Of a stretch of 64,000 nucleotides of DNA, positions 1 through 9,435 are shown one piece after another; the first letter of the stretch is position 1; each line of letters begins with the position of its first letter. Below the pieces are notes generated by a model. That model did no database searches. It was not told the DNA's origin and saw only the letters and a list, made by a program, of their open reading frames with translations. A program made the translations under genes and the position numbers. Origin of the DNA: Vibrio nitrifigilis (GTDB lineage: Bacteria > Pseudomonadota > Gammaproteobacteria > Enterobacterales > Vibrionaceae); NCBI RefSeq assembly GCF_015686695.1, contig NZ_JADPMR010000001.1, forward strand, positions 1,178,001 to 1,242,000. The letters are read 5' to 3'.

Positions 1-205
1 GTGCGCCCATTTAGCCTTGGGTATAGGTTATTTCCCCGCCATTCAATCTAAGCAGTAAGCTCGCTGATTCAGTGACTTTTCCTTCCTACAAAATCAGTGT
101 TATCCGGTTCTATTTATAAATATGAGTTTTGTCATTAACTTTACCTATTTAATTCCACGTTGTTAATGTGGTTTTGCTGGTTTATTCGGCAAAAGAGAGA
201 CATTC
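1..205. other. left edge, no supported gene
   Basis: No gene can be supported here. Short open frames run off the left edge and stop within about 60 bases, so they could be the tail of an upstream gene or chance. The stretch from about 110 onward is A+T-rich and leads into the ndh promoter. Confidence 0.5.
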
Positions 206-210
206 TTTGG

Positions 211-238
211 TTGCGTGACAAAATTTGCCCTATATAAT
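211..238 (+). promoter_or_regulatory. predicted sigma-70 promoter of ndh
   Basis: A perfect -10 hexamer TATAAT lies at 233-238 with a weak -35 (TTGCGT, 211-216) 16 bases upstream. This predicts a start of transcription near 245 and a leader of about 215 bases before ndh. It is inferred from sequence only. Confidence 0.55.
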
Positions 239-256
239 GACTCCCATCAAAATAAA

Positions 257-270
257 TTGATAGATATCAA
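257..270. promoter_or_regulatory. FNR box in ndh leader
   Basis: TTGATAGATATCAA matches the FNR consensus TTGAT-N4-ATCAA exactly. It sits about 19-32 bases downstream of the -10 element, where a bound dimer would block RNA polymerase. FNR represses ndh anaerobically in E. coli, so repression is the natural reading; the site is seen, its use is inferred. Confidence 0.65.
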
Positions 271-461
271 AAAAAACGAAGAGTGAGTATGAAACTCACC
301 TAAACTTTGATGTTAATTAAGTTCTTTTTATTGGCAGTTGTGGCTCAAACAAGATAACACCTCAAATTAGTGGATAATTTCTTTTCTATTACCCAATTTT
401 TCAGTTCGGTTTGTGCCGGGCTGAACCACAATTATTAACGTTTATTTTGAGGATTTTTATA

Positions 462-1751
462 GTGACTCGCATTATCGTAGTAGGTGGTGGCGCTGGTGGC
501 CTAGAATTGGTAACCAAACTTGGACGCACTTTAGGGCGTAAAAATCGCGCAACTATCACCTTGGTAGATCGTAAATCTAGCCACTTGTGGAAACCGCTAT
601 TACATGAAGTAGCTACTGGTTCATTAGATGAAGGTGTCGATGCATTGAGCTATCGTGCCCACGCTCGTAATCATAGCTTTGACTTCCAGTTAGGCAGTTT
701 AGAGTCTATCGACCGAGACAAAAAAACCATTACGTTATCTGAATTAAGAGATGATTCCGGTGAGCTATTAATGCCTCAGCGTGAGCTGGAATACGATATT
801 CTTGTGATGGCGATCGGTTCAACGTCCAATGACTTCAACACCGAAGGCGTTCGTGACCACTGTATTTTCCTTGATAGCCCTGAACAAGCTCACCGTTTCC
901 GTAGCGAAATGAATAACGAATTCCTTAAATTGCATGCGCGCCATGGGCAAGGTAGTGTTGATATTGCCATTGTTGGTGGTGGGGCAACTGGGGTCGAACT
1001 CTCTGCTGAGCTTCATAACGCAGTCACTGAGTTACGTAACTACGGGTTTGGTGATTTAGATTCTAGTAAGCTCAACGTTAACCTTGTAGAAGCGGGTGAA
1101 CGTATTCTTCCCGCTTTACCACCACGCATCTCTGCAGCCGCTCATCAAGAACTGACTAAACTGGGTGTCAATGTTCGTACCGCTACTATGGTGACTAAAG
1201 CGGAAGCGGATGGGTTAGTGACGAAAGATGGTGAAAAGATCCACGCAAAAATCATGGTATGGGCGGCTGGCATTAAAGCTCCTGATTTCATCAAGGATAT
1301 TGCTGGATTAGAAACAAACCGTATCAATCAACTGGTGGTTAAAGAAACGCTACAAACGACTCGTGATGACGATATCTTTGTTATTGGTGATTTGGCGCAA
1401 TGTACTCAACCGGATGGTAAATTTGTTCCGCCACGTGCGCAAGCTGCACATCAGATGTCATCTCTTGCGTTCAAAAACATCATTGCAAAACTGAATGGTC
1501 GAGAAATGAAACCTTATATCTATAAAGATCACGGTTCATTAGTCTCTCTTAGCCGTTTCTCTACCGTAGGAAGTCTGATGGGTAACCTAACGAAAGGCTC
1601 TATGATGGTTGAAGGGCGTATTGCTCGTATGGTGTACATTTCTCTGTACCGTATGCACCAGATGGCCTTGCACGGCATGATTAAAACAGGCTTGATGATG
1701 TTAGTCGGACGCATCAACCGAGTGTTAAGACCTAATTTAAAACTCCATTAA
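462..1751 (+). CDS. ndh: NADH:ubiquinone oxidoreductase type II (NDH-2)
   Basis: This single-subunit, non-proton-pumping respiratory NADH dehydrogenase is bound to the inner membrane face and passes electrons from NADH through FAD to quinone. The 429-residue protein has an FAD-binding Rossmann loop GGGAGG at residues 8-13, a second, NADH-binding loop GGGATG near 172-177, and the C-terminal FAD motif (VIGDLAQ) near 305. The GTG at 462 is chosen because a TGAGGA ribosome site lies about 9 bases upstream and it begins directly at the Rossmann strand; an in-frame extension to 411 adds 17 residues unlike the family. It stands alone between an FNR-controlled promoter and a strong terminator. Confidence 0.93.
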   Translation: MTRIIVVGGGAGGLELVTKLGRTLGRKNRATITLVDRKSSHLWKPLLHEVATGSLDEGVDALSYRAHARNHSFDFQLGSLESIDRDKKTITLSELRDDSGELLMPQRELEYDILVMAIGSTSNDFNTEGVRDHCIFLDSPEQAHRFRSEMNNEFLKLHARHGQGSVDIAIVGGGATGVELSAELHNAVTELRNYGFGDLDSSKLNVNLVEAGERILPALPPRISAAAHQELTKLGVNVRTATMVTKAEADGLVTKDGEKIHAKIMVWAAGIKAPDFIKDIAGLETNRINQLVVKETLQTTRDDDIFVIGDLAQCTQPDGKFVPPRAQAAHQMSSLAFKNIIAKLNGREMKPYIYKDHGSLVSLSRFSTVGSLMGNLTKGSMMVEGRIARMVYISLYRMHQMALHGMIKTGLMMLVGRINRVLRPNLKLH

Positions 1752-1763
1752 GATTTTTGGTAT

Positions 1764-1792
1764 AAAAAAAGCAGCTTTCGAGCTGCTTTTTA
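1764..1792 (+). terminator. rho-independent terminator of ndh
   Basis: A GCAGCT/AGCTGC stem with a TTCG tetraloop is flanked by A-run and T-run, extending the stem with A-T pairs. It can act in both directions and also faces the end of the convergent acetyltransferase gene. Confidence 0.85.
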
Positions 1793-1816
1793 TTTATGCT
1801 TAATAATCAGTTTGAA

Positions 1817-2356
1817 CTAGTCTGGAATAATAGAGTAAACCGCTCCGTCTTTCGGCTGATCATGGTACATGAAACGATTGCGCGCGATCGTTTCCAATTG
1901 AGCCCCACACTGTTTGGCTAACAGCTGGCTGGGCAGATTATCTGGATCACACACAATCTCAAGACGTGTCAGTTTAAGTTGGCTGAAACTAAACTCTACC
2001 AAAGCATCCAGTGCTTCCTTACCATACCCTAGCTGTTGATAAGCATCACGAATCCAATACCCTAAACTTGCCATATTAAATGTAGGGTAAAACTCGTTAA
2101 TAGCGACCATACCAATTAATTCACCGGATTTTCTTAAGTAGACACCAAAGCCATAGGCTTCGGATTTTACCCAGTTTAGGCGTGTGGCTAATATGAATCC
2201 TTCTGCTTCATCATGACTGAATTTTGCATGGCACCAATCTACCCATTTGTGCAGTGAGGGCGACGAGCAGATACACTGGCAGAGTTGGTCATTATCCTCT
2301 AATACAATCAGTTTGAGCTGTAATCGCTGGGTAATAATGTGAAAGTCTGGAACCAT
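1817..2356 (-). CDS. GNAT family N-acetyltransferase (RimJ/RimL-like)
   Basis: The protein (179 residues) has the acetyl-CoA loop of GNAT enzymes, QQLGYGKEA at about 107-115, preceded by the usual WIRDAYQ segment. Overall it resembles the RimJ/RimL/SpeG-type acetyltransferases that modify protein N-termini or small molecules such as polyamines. The substrate cannot be told from sequence. The ATG at 2356 is preferred; a TTG 30 bases upstream is also in frame but overlaps the preceding terminator hairpin. It is convergent with ndh and follows csiV on the same strand after a terminator, so it is probably its own unit. Confidence 0.8.
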   Translation of the reverse strand: MVPDFHIITQRLQLKLIVLEDNDQLCQCICSSPSLHKWVDWCHAKFSHDEAEGFILATRLNWVKSEAYGFGVYLRKSGELIGMVAINEFYPTFNMASLGYWIRDAYQQLGYGKEALDALVEFSFSQLKLTRLEIVCDPDNLPSQLLAKQCGAQLETIARNRFMYHDQPKDGAVYSIIPD

Positions 2357-2386
2357 AATAATCTTGCATCTGCTCGTTGAGATCAA

Positions 2387-2411
2387 TAAAAGGCGCCTAG
2401 GGCGCCTTTAT
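2387..2411 (-). terminator. terminator downstream of csiV
   Basis: A 9-bp GGCGCC-centred stem with A-T flanks forms on either strand. On the minus strand it lies 12 bases past the csiV stop codon and ends in CCTTTTATT, so it probably ends the csiV (and mfd/plzB) transcript. Confidence 0.75.
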
Positions 2412-2422
2412 AAGCTAACTTA

Positions 2423-3220
2423 TTACTGATTATCATCAGATTGTGGGGCTTTACGTACTTGGATGATCATACCCATCAGTGGATGATCGAGGTAGTGGGT
2501 TTCGCCACTACGCATACGCCGTTTTTGATCCATCCGATAGCTCTTCAAAAACGTCTCAACTTCTTTGTCTGGTGAGACATTTTCTAAATGACCAAGTTGA
2601 ACATTTGTATCTTGTTCATCCGGGCTCATTTCAAGCTGTAATTGCTTGTCTTTCAATATGACTTCACGAGTACTTGGTGATTTCAAATCTAAGTCGGTTT
2701 TTACATACAGATAGTGTTGAACGTAGACTTGAATCGTACCATCTAATTCATACAAAGGGTTTGCGACGGTTTGTTCTACCACGCCATTAACGCCATTAAC
2801 AGCTTCTGACGGCGTTTGTTGTTGCTTGCGTTCTGTGCCATCGGGATTAAATTGGCTTGAATAATCATCGCCGGCCTGAATATGAAAAACAGGAGCGCGG
2901 GCTTCACCTTCATCTCCTTGACGCCATGCAGTGTGCAGTAATACTTGAAAACCAGCATGCGCCTGTAACGTTTCGGCTTGCGCATCTAATTGATAGTCAC
3001 TAGGCGGTAAGAGCGTTACCCCTTTTTTTTCTAAGTAACTGGCATCACTAAACGAACCCGCTTTAGAAAGGTTGATAGGTGGTAATACGTTTGGCCAAGA
3101 TTCACTGACTTTTTCTGCATCCACAGCGCGTTTAAAAAGGATAACTTCTACATCAAATTGTCGTTGTGCCAAGCTTGGCATAGCAACGAGTAAAAGAAGC
3201 AAAGGGATCAGTTTTTTCAT
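2423..3220 (-). CDS. csiV: CsiV-family peptidoglycan-binding envelope protein
   Basis: CsiV (265 residues) is a periplasmic, septum-associated protein described in V. cholerae as an activator needed for penicillin-binding-protein 1A/LpoA-dependent wall growth. Here a clear signal peptide (MKKLIPLLLLLVAMPSLA) precedes a mature start at QRQFDVEV, the family's hallmark N-terminal strand. The ATG at 3220 has a GGAG site 7 bases upstream; 12 extra in-frame residues from 3256 would bury the signal peptide. It follows mfd on the same strand, the arrangement known in V. cholerae. The assignment rests on family resemblance plus this context. Confidence 0.82.
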   Translation of the reverse strand: MKKLIPLLLLLVAMPSLAQRQFDVEVILFKRAVDAEKVSESWPNVLPPINLSKAGSFSDASYLEKKGVTLLPPSDYQLDAQAETLQAHAGFQVLLHTAWRQGDEGEARAPVFHIQAGDDYSSQFNPDGTERKQQQTPSEAVNGVNGVVEQTVANPLYELDGTIQVYVQHYLYVKTDLDLKSPSTREVILKDKQLQLEMSPDEQDTNVQLGHLENVSPDKEVETFLKSYRMDQKRRMRSGETHYLDHPLMGMIIQVRKAPQSDDNQ

Positions 3221-3304
3221 TATGACTCCGTCATGTTGTGCCAAGCACATGACCACTGAACAATATCTATCAGTGGTTTGGTTATATCATCGTATTATGC
3301 GGCG

Positions 3305-6300
3305 TTATGCCGCAGGTAGTAAATTCTGCTCAAATTCACCAAGCATATTGGTCACAAAAGCAATGCGCTCTCGGCGGTCGACTAAAGGCAAGGTAAATTT
3401 AAACTTAGTCGGTCCATCCATTGCAAACTGTTTGGGCTGAGCCTGCAACAGTTTAACCAAAAACATAGGGTCAATGTCAGCATTTGGATAGAACTCAATA
3501 TAGCCGCCTTTGTCGTGCGCTTCTATCTTACGTATTTTCAGCGTCCCTGCGTCTAGTTTCAAGCGAGCGATGGCCAATAAATTATTGGTTGCGTCTGGCA
3601 GTGGACCAAAGCGGTCAATTAATTCAACCTTGAGCTCTGCAAGCGCGTCTTCTGAGTTGACACTTGCGATCTGTTTGTACATCGATAAGCGAGTATTGAT
3701 ATCAGGGATATAATCATCAGGCAATAAAGCAGGGATGCGCATTTCAACTTCAGTCTGCTCTTTTAACAGTTCATCAAGGGATGGTTCTTTCCCTGATTTT
3801 AATGCTTCCACCGCTTGTTCAAGCATTTCCATGTAAAGAGTGAAACCAACCGATTGAATTTGACCACTTTGTTCATCACCCAAGAGCTCGCCAGCGCCAC
3901 GAATCTCTAAATCGTGAGTGGCGAGGGTAAACCCAGCACCTAAATCTTCTAAAGAGGCAATCGCTTCTAATCGCTTAACGGCGTCTTTGGTCATTGCTTT
4001 GGGATGCGGTGTCAGTAAGTAAGCGTACGCTTGGTGGTGAGAGCGCCCCACACGACCTCGCAATTGGTGCAATTGAGCAAGGCCTAATGTATCTGCCCGA
4101 TCCATGATAATGGTATTGGCGGTAGGTACATCGATACCAGTCTCAATAATGGTGGTACAAACCAATAAATTATAACGTTGGTGATAAAAATCATTCATGA
4201 TGCGTTCGAGCTCTCGTTCACGCATCTGACCATGGGCAACAGTAATGCGTGCCTCGGGAATGAGCTTTTCTAAATCTGCAGCGACTTTATCGATGGTCTC
4301 AACTTGGTTATGTAAGAAGTAAACTTGACCTCCACGCATGACCTCACGTAATACCGCTTCACGAATAACACTATCTTCGCCTTGACGTACGAACGTTTTC
4401 ACTGCGCGTCGACGTGCTGGTGGGGTTGCGATTATCGAGAGATCGCGCATACCACTCATTGCCATATTGAGGGTTCGCGGAATTGGGGTTGCGGTCAACG
4501 TTAAAATATCAACATCAGCGCGCATAGCTTTGACTTTTTCTTTTTGTCGAACGCCAAAACGGTGCTCTTCATCGACAATTAATAAGCCCAAATCTTGGAA
4601 CCGTAGATCACTCGATAGAAGTTTGTGTGTACCTACTAAGATGTCAACTTTACCGTCTTCAACATCTTGCATGATTTGCTTCTGTTCTTTTGCAGATTTG
4701 AAGCGCGACAAGACTTCAACGCGAATGGGTAAGTTAGCAAAGCGGTCTCGGAAATTTTCAAAATGCTGCTGAGCAAGCAGGGTTGTCGGAACCAATACTG
4801 CGACTTGTTTGCTGTTATCTGTTGCCACAAATGCAGCGCGCATAGCGACTTCTGTTTTACCAAAGCCAACATCACCACATACCAATCTATCCATTGCTTT
4901 GGCTTGGCACATGTCAGAGAGAACCGCATTAATCGCCATTGCTTGATCGTCGGTTTCTTCAAATGGGAAGGTCGCTTTAAAGTTGGCATACTGTTCCCGA
5001 TCCAGAGTAAATTTGTGGCCCGGCTTTAGTTCTCGTTTTGCGTAAACATCCAGTAGTTCAGCCGCAACATCGCGAACTTTCTCAGCGGCTTTTCGGCGTG
5101 CTTTAGCCCAAGCTTCTCCGCCGAGTTTATGAATTGGCGCTGAATCCTCTGCGCCACCAGAATAGCGACTAATCAGGTTTAATGATGAGACGGGGACATA
5201 CAGTTTCGCTTCATTTTGATATTCGAGTGTCACGTACTCGGTGGTCATTCCACCTGCTTCAAGCGTTTGCAGTCCAATATAACGGCCAATACCATGGTCG
5301 ATATGCACCACAGGTTGGCCTGGTTTGAGTTCCGCCAGATTACGTATAACCGCATCACTGTTGGTGTTGACTTTACGGTCTTTGCGGCGTCGTTGTAATA
5401 CTCGATCTCCGAGAAGGTCACTTTCGCAAATAAAGGCTATTTGGTCGTCACCGTATATAAATCCATGTTCAGCTGCGCCCATGACCATGGTATAGCGGCT
5501 ATCATTTTGAATCGCTTCATGGAAACTATTGATTGAAGTTGGGCGCAATTTTAGCGGTTGTAGCAATTCCAATAACGCTTCACGTCGCCCTTGAGATTCT
5601 ACTGAAAAAATGATTTTACCAGGAAACTGCTCAGTAAATTTACGTAGTGCTGATAATGGTTCTTTTTGCTGATGGTTCGCGGCTAAATTGGGTAGGGCAT
5701 GAGTCGCGATATTAACGCGACCTGCTTTCTCGGTCAGTGCTTCACGCTCTAATTGTACGACAGGCAGTGTTTTTAGTGTCGCGTACAGTTCATCTTTTTT
5801 TAGCCAGAGTTCATGCGGTGGCAATAATGGACGCAGTGGGTCAATTTTACGTTGGTCGTAGCGATATGCGGTATCAGCTAAGAAATGATCAATGGCAGGC
5901 TCTAGGTTACCCACGGCGACAATTTGTGAATTCTCAGGCAGATAATCAAATAAGGTTTCAGTGTGATCAAAAAACAGAGGTTGCCAGTATTCTATACCAG
6001 CAGGCCATGTTCCTTTGCTGACTTGCATGTAAACCGATTCTGGTTCACGACGAGCATCAAAGCGTTGTCGCCAACGGCTACGAAATTCTTCAATTGCCGC
6101 TTCTGTTGTCGGAAATTCATGAGCCGGTAGCAATTGAACGTTATCGATTTCATCAACCGAGCGCTGAGTTTCAGGATCGAAGGTGCGAATAGTATCAATT
6201 TCATCGTCAAAGAAATCAAAGCGAAACGGTAGATTGCTGCCCATTGGGAACAGATCCAAAATCGAACCGCGACTGGCATACTCGCCAGGGCCAAAGACTT

Positions 6301-6769
6301 GATCAACATGGCGATAACCTGAGTTGTCTAGCTGCAAACGTAATTTGTCCAGCGAAAACTCATCCCCTCGTTTTACCATTAAAGTGTGTTGCAACAAATA
6401 GTCACGTGGAGATTGGCGTTGTAGCAACGTGCTAATTGGCACAATCGTTATGCCTTGTTTTAGATGTGGCAACTGATAAAGGCGCGAAATACGCTCAGAA
6501 ATGATTTCCTGATGAGGGGAAAAATTATCGTAAGGTAATGTTTCCCAATCGGGGAATAGGGCAACTTCCGTGTGAGTAAATTGCTCTATCTCGCTTTGTA
6601 GGCGTAATGCTGTTTGTGGGTCAGCAACGGCTAATACGGTGTGACTAGGATGTTGGGTAGCCAGCTCAGCGATGGCAAGCGCAAGGCTTGAACCCGTTAA
6701 ATTACCATTGAATTTTTTGTCTCCAGCACCGCTTGAGGTGGCTAGAGGAAGTAGTGTCTGTTTAGTCAT
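3305..6769 (-). CDS. mfd: transcription-repair coupling factor
   Basis: Mfd (1154 residues, normal length) removes RNA polymerase stalled at DNA lesions and recruits UvrA for nucleotide excision repair. The N-terminal UvrB-like module, the RNA-polymerase-interacting region and the superfamily 2 translocase are all recognisable. The translocase carries Walker A GDVGFGKTE near residue 630 and the DEEHRFG box near 731, and the TRCF C-terminal domain completes the chain. It starts 11 bases after the stop codon of the PilZ gene, so the two are likely co-transcribed, with csiV following 85 bases later. No defects are seen. Confidence 0.97.
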   Translation of the reverse strand: MTKQTLLPLATSSGAGDKKFNGNLTGSSLALAIAELATQHPSHTVLAVADPQTALRLQSEIEQFTHTEVALFPDWETLPYDNFSPHQEIISERISRLYQLPHLKQGITIVPISTLLQRQSPRDYLLQHTLMVKRGDEFSLDKLRLQLDNSGYRHVDQVFGPGEYASRGSILDLFPMGSNLPFRFDFFDDEIDTIRTFDPETQRSVDEIDNVQLLPAHEFPTTEAAIEEFRSRWRQRFDARREPESVYMQVSKGTWPAGIEYWQPLFFDHTETLFDYLPENSQIVAVGNLEPAIDHFLADTAYRYDQRKIDPLRPLLPPHELWLKKDELYATLKTLPVVQLEREALTEKAGRVNIATHALPNLAANHQQKEPLSALRKFTEQFPGKIIFSVESQGRREALLELLQPLKLRPTSINSFHEAIQNDSRYTMVMGAAEHGFIYGDDQIAFICESDLLGDRVLQRRRKDRKVNTNSDAVIRNLAELKPGQPVVHIDHGIGRYIGLQTLEAGGMTTEYVTLEYQNEAKLYVPVSSLNLISRYSGGAEDSAPIHKLGGEAWAKARRKAAEKVRDVAAELLDVYAKRELKPGHKFTLDREQYANFKATFPFEETDDQAMAINAVLSDMCQAKAMDRLVCGDVGFGKTEVAMRAAFVATDNSKQVAVLVPTTLLAQQHFENFRDRFANLPIRVEVLSRFKSAKEQKQIMQDVEDGKVDILVGTHKLLSSDLRFQDLGLLIVDEEHRFGVRQKEKVKAMRADVDILTLTATPIPRTLNMAMSGMRDLSIIATPPARRRAVKTFVRQGEDSVIREAVLREVMRGGQVYFLHNQVETIDKVAADLEKLIPEARITVAHGQMRERELERIMNDFYHQRYNLLVCTTIIETGIDVPTANTIIMDRADTLGLAQLHQLRGRVGRSHHQAYAYLLTPHPKAMTKDAVKRLEAIASLEDLGAGFTLATHDLEIRGAGELLGDEQSGQIQSVGFTLYMEMLEQAVEALKSGKEPSLDELLKEQTEVEMRIPALLPDDYIPDINTRLSMYKQIASVNSEDALAELKVELIDRFGPLPDATNNLLAIARLKLDAGTLKIRKIEAHDKGGYIEFYPNADIDPMFLVKLLQAQPKQFAMDGPTKFKFTLPLVDRRERIAFVTNMLGEFEQNLLPAA

Positions 6770-6779
6770 GGGACGTTAA

Positions 6780-7349
6780 TTATTTTTCTCGATCCAGTGA
6801 GCGTTGGCGTAGAAGCTTTTGTTGCTGATGCAGAGCGGCTTTGATGAGTAAGTCTTGGTCCGCATCTCGTAATAAATCATATTTTACCGTAATAAGGTGA
6901 TGTTCATCATCATGTACTTCGCAAGCCACAACGCTACCGTAGCAGTATATGGCAGCAGAAGGGTGCTCAATAAACAATTTGGCACGCACCGGGGTATTAA
7001 GTGCAAGAGGTGTATCGGAATGATAGGCAAACTGACTGGCGCCGAACGTCGCAGTTTTGTAGCGGAACGCGGCACTATCTTCTTGAGATAACATGAACGT
7101 TAATAAAAGATTGAGTTTGGCGTTCTGGGTATCCAACAGTTGGAAGACATGGCGAAAATCATTGGATTTCATTTCCAACTTAGCTTGTTCGGTAAGCATG
7201 TCTAATTGACTGAATTCGCTAGCAACAATAAAAGGGGTCGGGATTTCACTAACAAACTCTTCGGCAGAAGGCAGTGTATAACCGACCTCAAGGGGTTCAA
7301 CATTAATATTAAGTGCATGATGCACTGAAAAAAACTCTTGGTCAGTCAT
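6780..7349 (-). CDS. plzB: PilZ-like protein, PlzB type
   Basis: This 189-residue cytoplasmic protein resembles V. cholerae PlzB, which also sits beside mfd. PilZ domains bind the second messenger cyclic di-GMP through an RxxxR motif followed by (D/N)xSxxG. Neither motif is evident: the likely equivalent of the second is the TATFGASQFAY segment near residues 107-117, and no RxxxR precedes it. Binding is therefore doubtful and the protein may work through contacts instead. The start at 7349 has AAGGA about 9 bases upstream. It is the first gene of a plzB-mfd(-csiV) unit. Confidence 0.72.
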   Translation of the reverse strand: MTDQEFFSVHHALNINVEPLEVGYTLPSAEEFVSEIPTPFIVASEFSQLDMLTEQAKLEMKSNDFRHVFQLLDTQNAKLNLLLTFMLSQEDSAAFRYKTATFGASQFAYHSDTPLALNTPVRAKLFIEHPSAAIYCYGSVVACEVHDDEHHLITVKYDLLRDADQDLLIKAALHQQQKLLRQRSLDREK

Positions 7350-7547
7350 GGTCGGTTTTCCTTATTACGCCTGAGTTGATTATCGCTATACAGCCGCAGT
7401 AATCAAGTTATGTCCATGTTAGAAGCGTGAAATGGGTGGTAATAAACATCAAATAGTGCTTCTCTTACACAGTTTTAGCAAATAAAAGCTACAACCTTGC
7501 TCTGATTCCCGTTACAGTAGCGCCATCTTAGTCGTATGGTTTTTATT

Positions 7548-8756
7548 ATGTTTCATCCGATTTCAACCTTTATAGGCCTGCGTTATTTACGTGGGCGTTC
7601 CGGTGATAGGTTCAGTCGATTCGTGTCTTACATGTCTACCGCCGGAATCACCATCGGGGTTATGTCCTTAGTAACGGTTTTGTCAGTGATGAATGGCTTC
7701 GAATCTGAGCTAAAGCACCGTATTTTAGGTGTGCTTCCTCAGGCAGTTATTTCACAAGATCACGATAAAACGCGCAAAACAGATTCCCCACCCCAATTTA
7801 TACGTGACATGTCGACATTACGTTCACCTGAGCCAATTGTGCGCAGTGAAGCGGTGATCCAAAGTGCTTCCGAATTGACCGCCGGTCTTATGATTGGGAT
7901 CGAGCCTGATCAGCATGATCCGATTTCTGATTACTTAATTGGTGGCAGGGTGAGTGATTTAACCGCTGGCAGTTATCGTGTTTTCTTGGGACAAATATTA
8001 GCGCGCCAACTTAATGTGAAAGTGGGTGATAAAGTACGCTTAATGGTCACAAGTGCGAGTCAGTATACGCCGTTTGGACGTATTCCTAGTCAACGTAATT
8101 TTCAAGTGGCTGGCATTTTTAATACCGGCTCAGACGTGGATGGGCAGTTAATGATCACCCACCTAGACGATGCTGGCCGTCTTTTGCATTACAGTGATAG
8201 CACCATCTCAGGTTGGCGTCTGTTTTTTGATGACCCATTTGTTGTTGGTGATCTTTCTCATAAAACCTTACCTAAAGGTTGGCATTGGAGCGATTGGCGC
8301 GATCAGCGCGGTGAACTTTTCCAAGCGGTTGGCATGGAGAAGAATATGATGGGGCTTATGCTGGGGCTAATTGTTGGTGTCGCTGCATTTAATATTATCT
8401 CTGCACTGATTATGGTCGTGATGGAGAAACAAGCTGAAGTCGCCATCCTTAAAACTCAAGGTATGACGGATCGCCAAATTCTGGCCATCTTCATGGTGCA
8501 AGGTGCGAGTAGCGGCGTGATTGGTGCACTGGTTGGTGGTGTGTTAGGTGTGCTGCTCGCTGATAACCTCAATTCTGTATTGAGTATGATGGGCGTTGCT
8601 CTATTTTCTTTAGGTAGTTCTTTACCTGTGGTCATTAATCCGATGCAAATAACGGTAGTGGTTATTCTTGCTGTGGCGCTTAGTTTGCTTGCCACATTAT
8701 TCCCTTCTTATCGTGCATCTTCTGTAAAACCCGCTGAGGCGTTACGTTATGAATAA
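7548..8756 (+). CDS. lolC: lipoprotein-releasing ABC transporter permease LolC
   Basis: LolC (402 residues) is one of two FtsX-fold inner-membrane subunits of LolCDE, which extracts outer-membrane lipoproteins and hands them to LolA. An N-terminal transmembrane helix (about 24-48) is followed by a large periplasmic domain and three C-terminal helices from about residue 267 on. The ATG at 7548 is chosen because family members begin MFHPxxxFIGLRYLRGR; an ATG 12 bases upstream is possible. It overlaps lolD by 8 bases, so translation is coupled. Confidence 0.93.
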   Translation: MFHPISTFIGLRYLRGRSGDRFSRFVSYMSTAGITIGVMSLVTVLSVMNGFESELKHRILGVLPQAVISQDHDKTRKTDSPPQFIRDMSTLRSPEPIVRSEAVIQSASELTAGLMIGIEPDQHDPISDYLIGGRVSDLTAGSYRVFLGQILARQLNVKVGDKVRLMVTSASQYTPFGRIPSQRNFQVAGIFNTGSDVDGQLMITHLDDAGRLLHYSDSTISGWRLFFDDPFVVGDLSHKTLPKGWHWSDWRDQRGELFQAVGMEKNMMGLMLGLIVGVAAFNIISALIMVVMEKQAEVAILKTQGMTDRQILAIFMVQGASSGVIGALVGGVLGVLLADNLNSVLSMMGVALFSLGSSLPVVINPMQITVVVILAVALSLLATLFPSYRASSVKPAEALRYE

Positions 8757-9435
8757 TTTGTTGTCTTGTCAGAATGTATGCAAAACCTATCAGGAAGGCG
8801 AGTTTAAAACCCAGGTATTAAAAGGCGTCAGTTTCGATTTAAAAACAGGCGAACTAGTCTCGATTATTGGTTCTTCTGGTTCAGGTAAAAGTACGCTGCT
8901 TCATATATTAGGAGCACTAGATGATACCAGTGAAGGTAAGGTCGAATTTTTAGGCCATGATTTAATGGCATTGAGCTCTAATCGTCAGGCAAAAATTCGC
9001 AATACTCACCTAGGTTTTGTTTATCAATTCCACCATCTTTTGGCCGATTTTACTGCATTAGAGAATGTGGCTATGCCATTACTGATCGGTGGTAAAAAGG
9101 TCTCTATCGCTAAACAAGAAGCTAAGGCGTTACTTGAGCGTGTCGGTTTAGGGCATCGTATCGAACACCGGCCTGCAGAATTGTCTGGCGGTGAACGTCA
9201 ACGCGTGGCTATCGCTCGAGCGTTAGTTAATAAACCTGATTTAGTACTGGCCGATGAGCCAACAGGAAACCTTGATCATCAAACCGCTCTTTCTATTTAC
9301 GATCTAATGCGTGAATTAAATCAAGAATCCGGTACGGCTTTTTTAGTTGTGACTCATGATAGCCAACTGGCTGAAAAGATGGACCGTCAAATGTATATGC
9401 AAGATGGGCTTCTTATGGAAGCGAAGGGGGCATAA
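8749..9435 (+). CDS. lolD: lipoprotein-releasing ABC transporter ATPase LolD
   Basis: LolD (228 residues) hydrolyses ATP to drive lipoprotein release by LolCE at the cytoplasmic face. Walker A GSSGSGKST is at 41-49, the signature LSGGE at 145-149 and Walker B LVLADE at 165-170, followed by the D-loop NLD. The start codon lies inside the end of lolC and the stop directly abuts the GTG start of lolE, so the three genes form a tight operon. Confidence 0.96.
   Translation: MNNLLSCQNVCKTYQEGEFKTQVLKGVSFDLKTGELVSIIGSSGSGKSTLLHILGALDDTSEGKVEFLGHDLMALSSNRQAKIRNTHLGFVYQFHHLLADFTALENVAMPLLIGGKKVSIAKQEAKALLERVGLGHRIEHRPAELSGGERQRVAIARALVNKPDLVLADEPTGNLDHQTALSIYDLMRELNQESGTAFLVVTHDSQLAEKMDRQMYMQDGLLMEAKGA

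Noticed and set aside
3072..3440. 122-codon plus-strand frame opposite csiV and mfd
   Set aside because: It spans parts of two well-supported minus-strand genes and their gap.
4636..4989. 117-codon minus-strand frame inside mfd
   Set aside because: It lies in another frame of the conserved helicase region; mfd is intact, so this is a shadow and not a frameshift.
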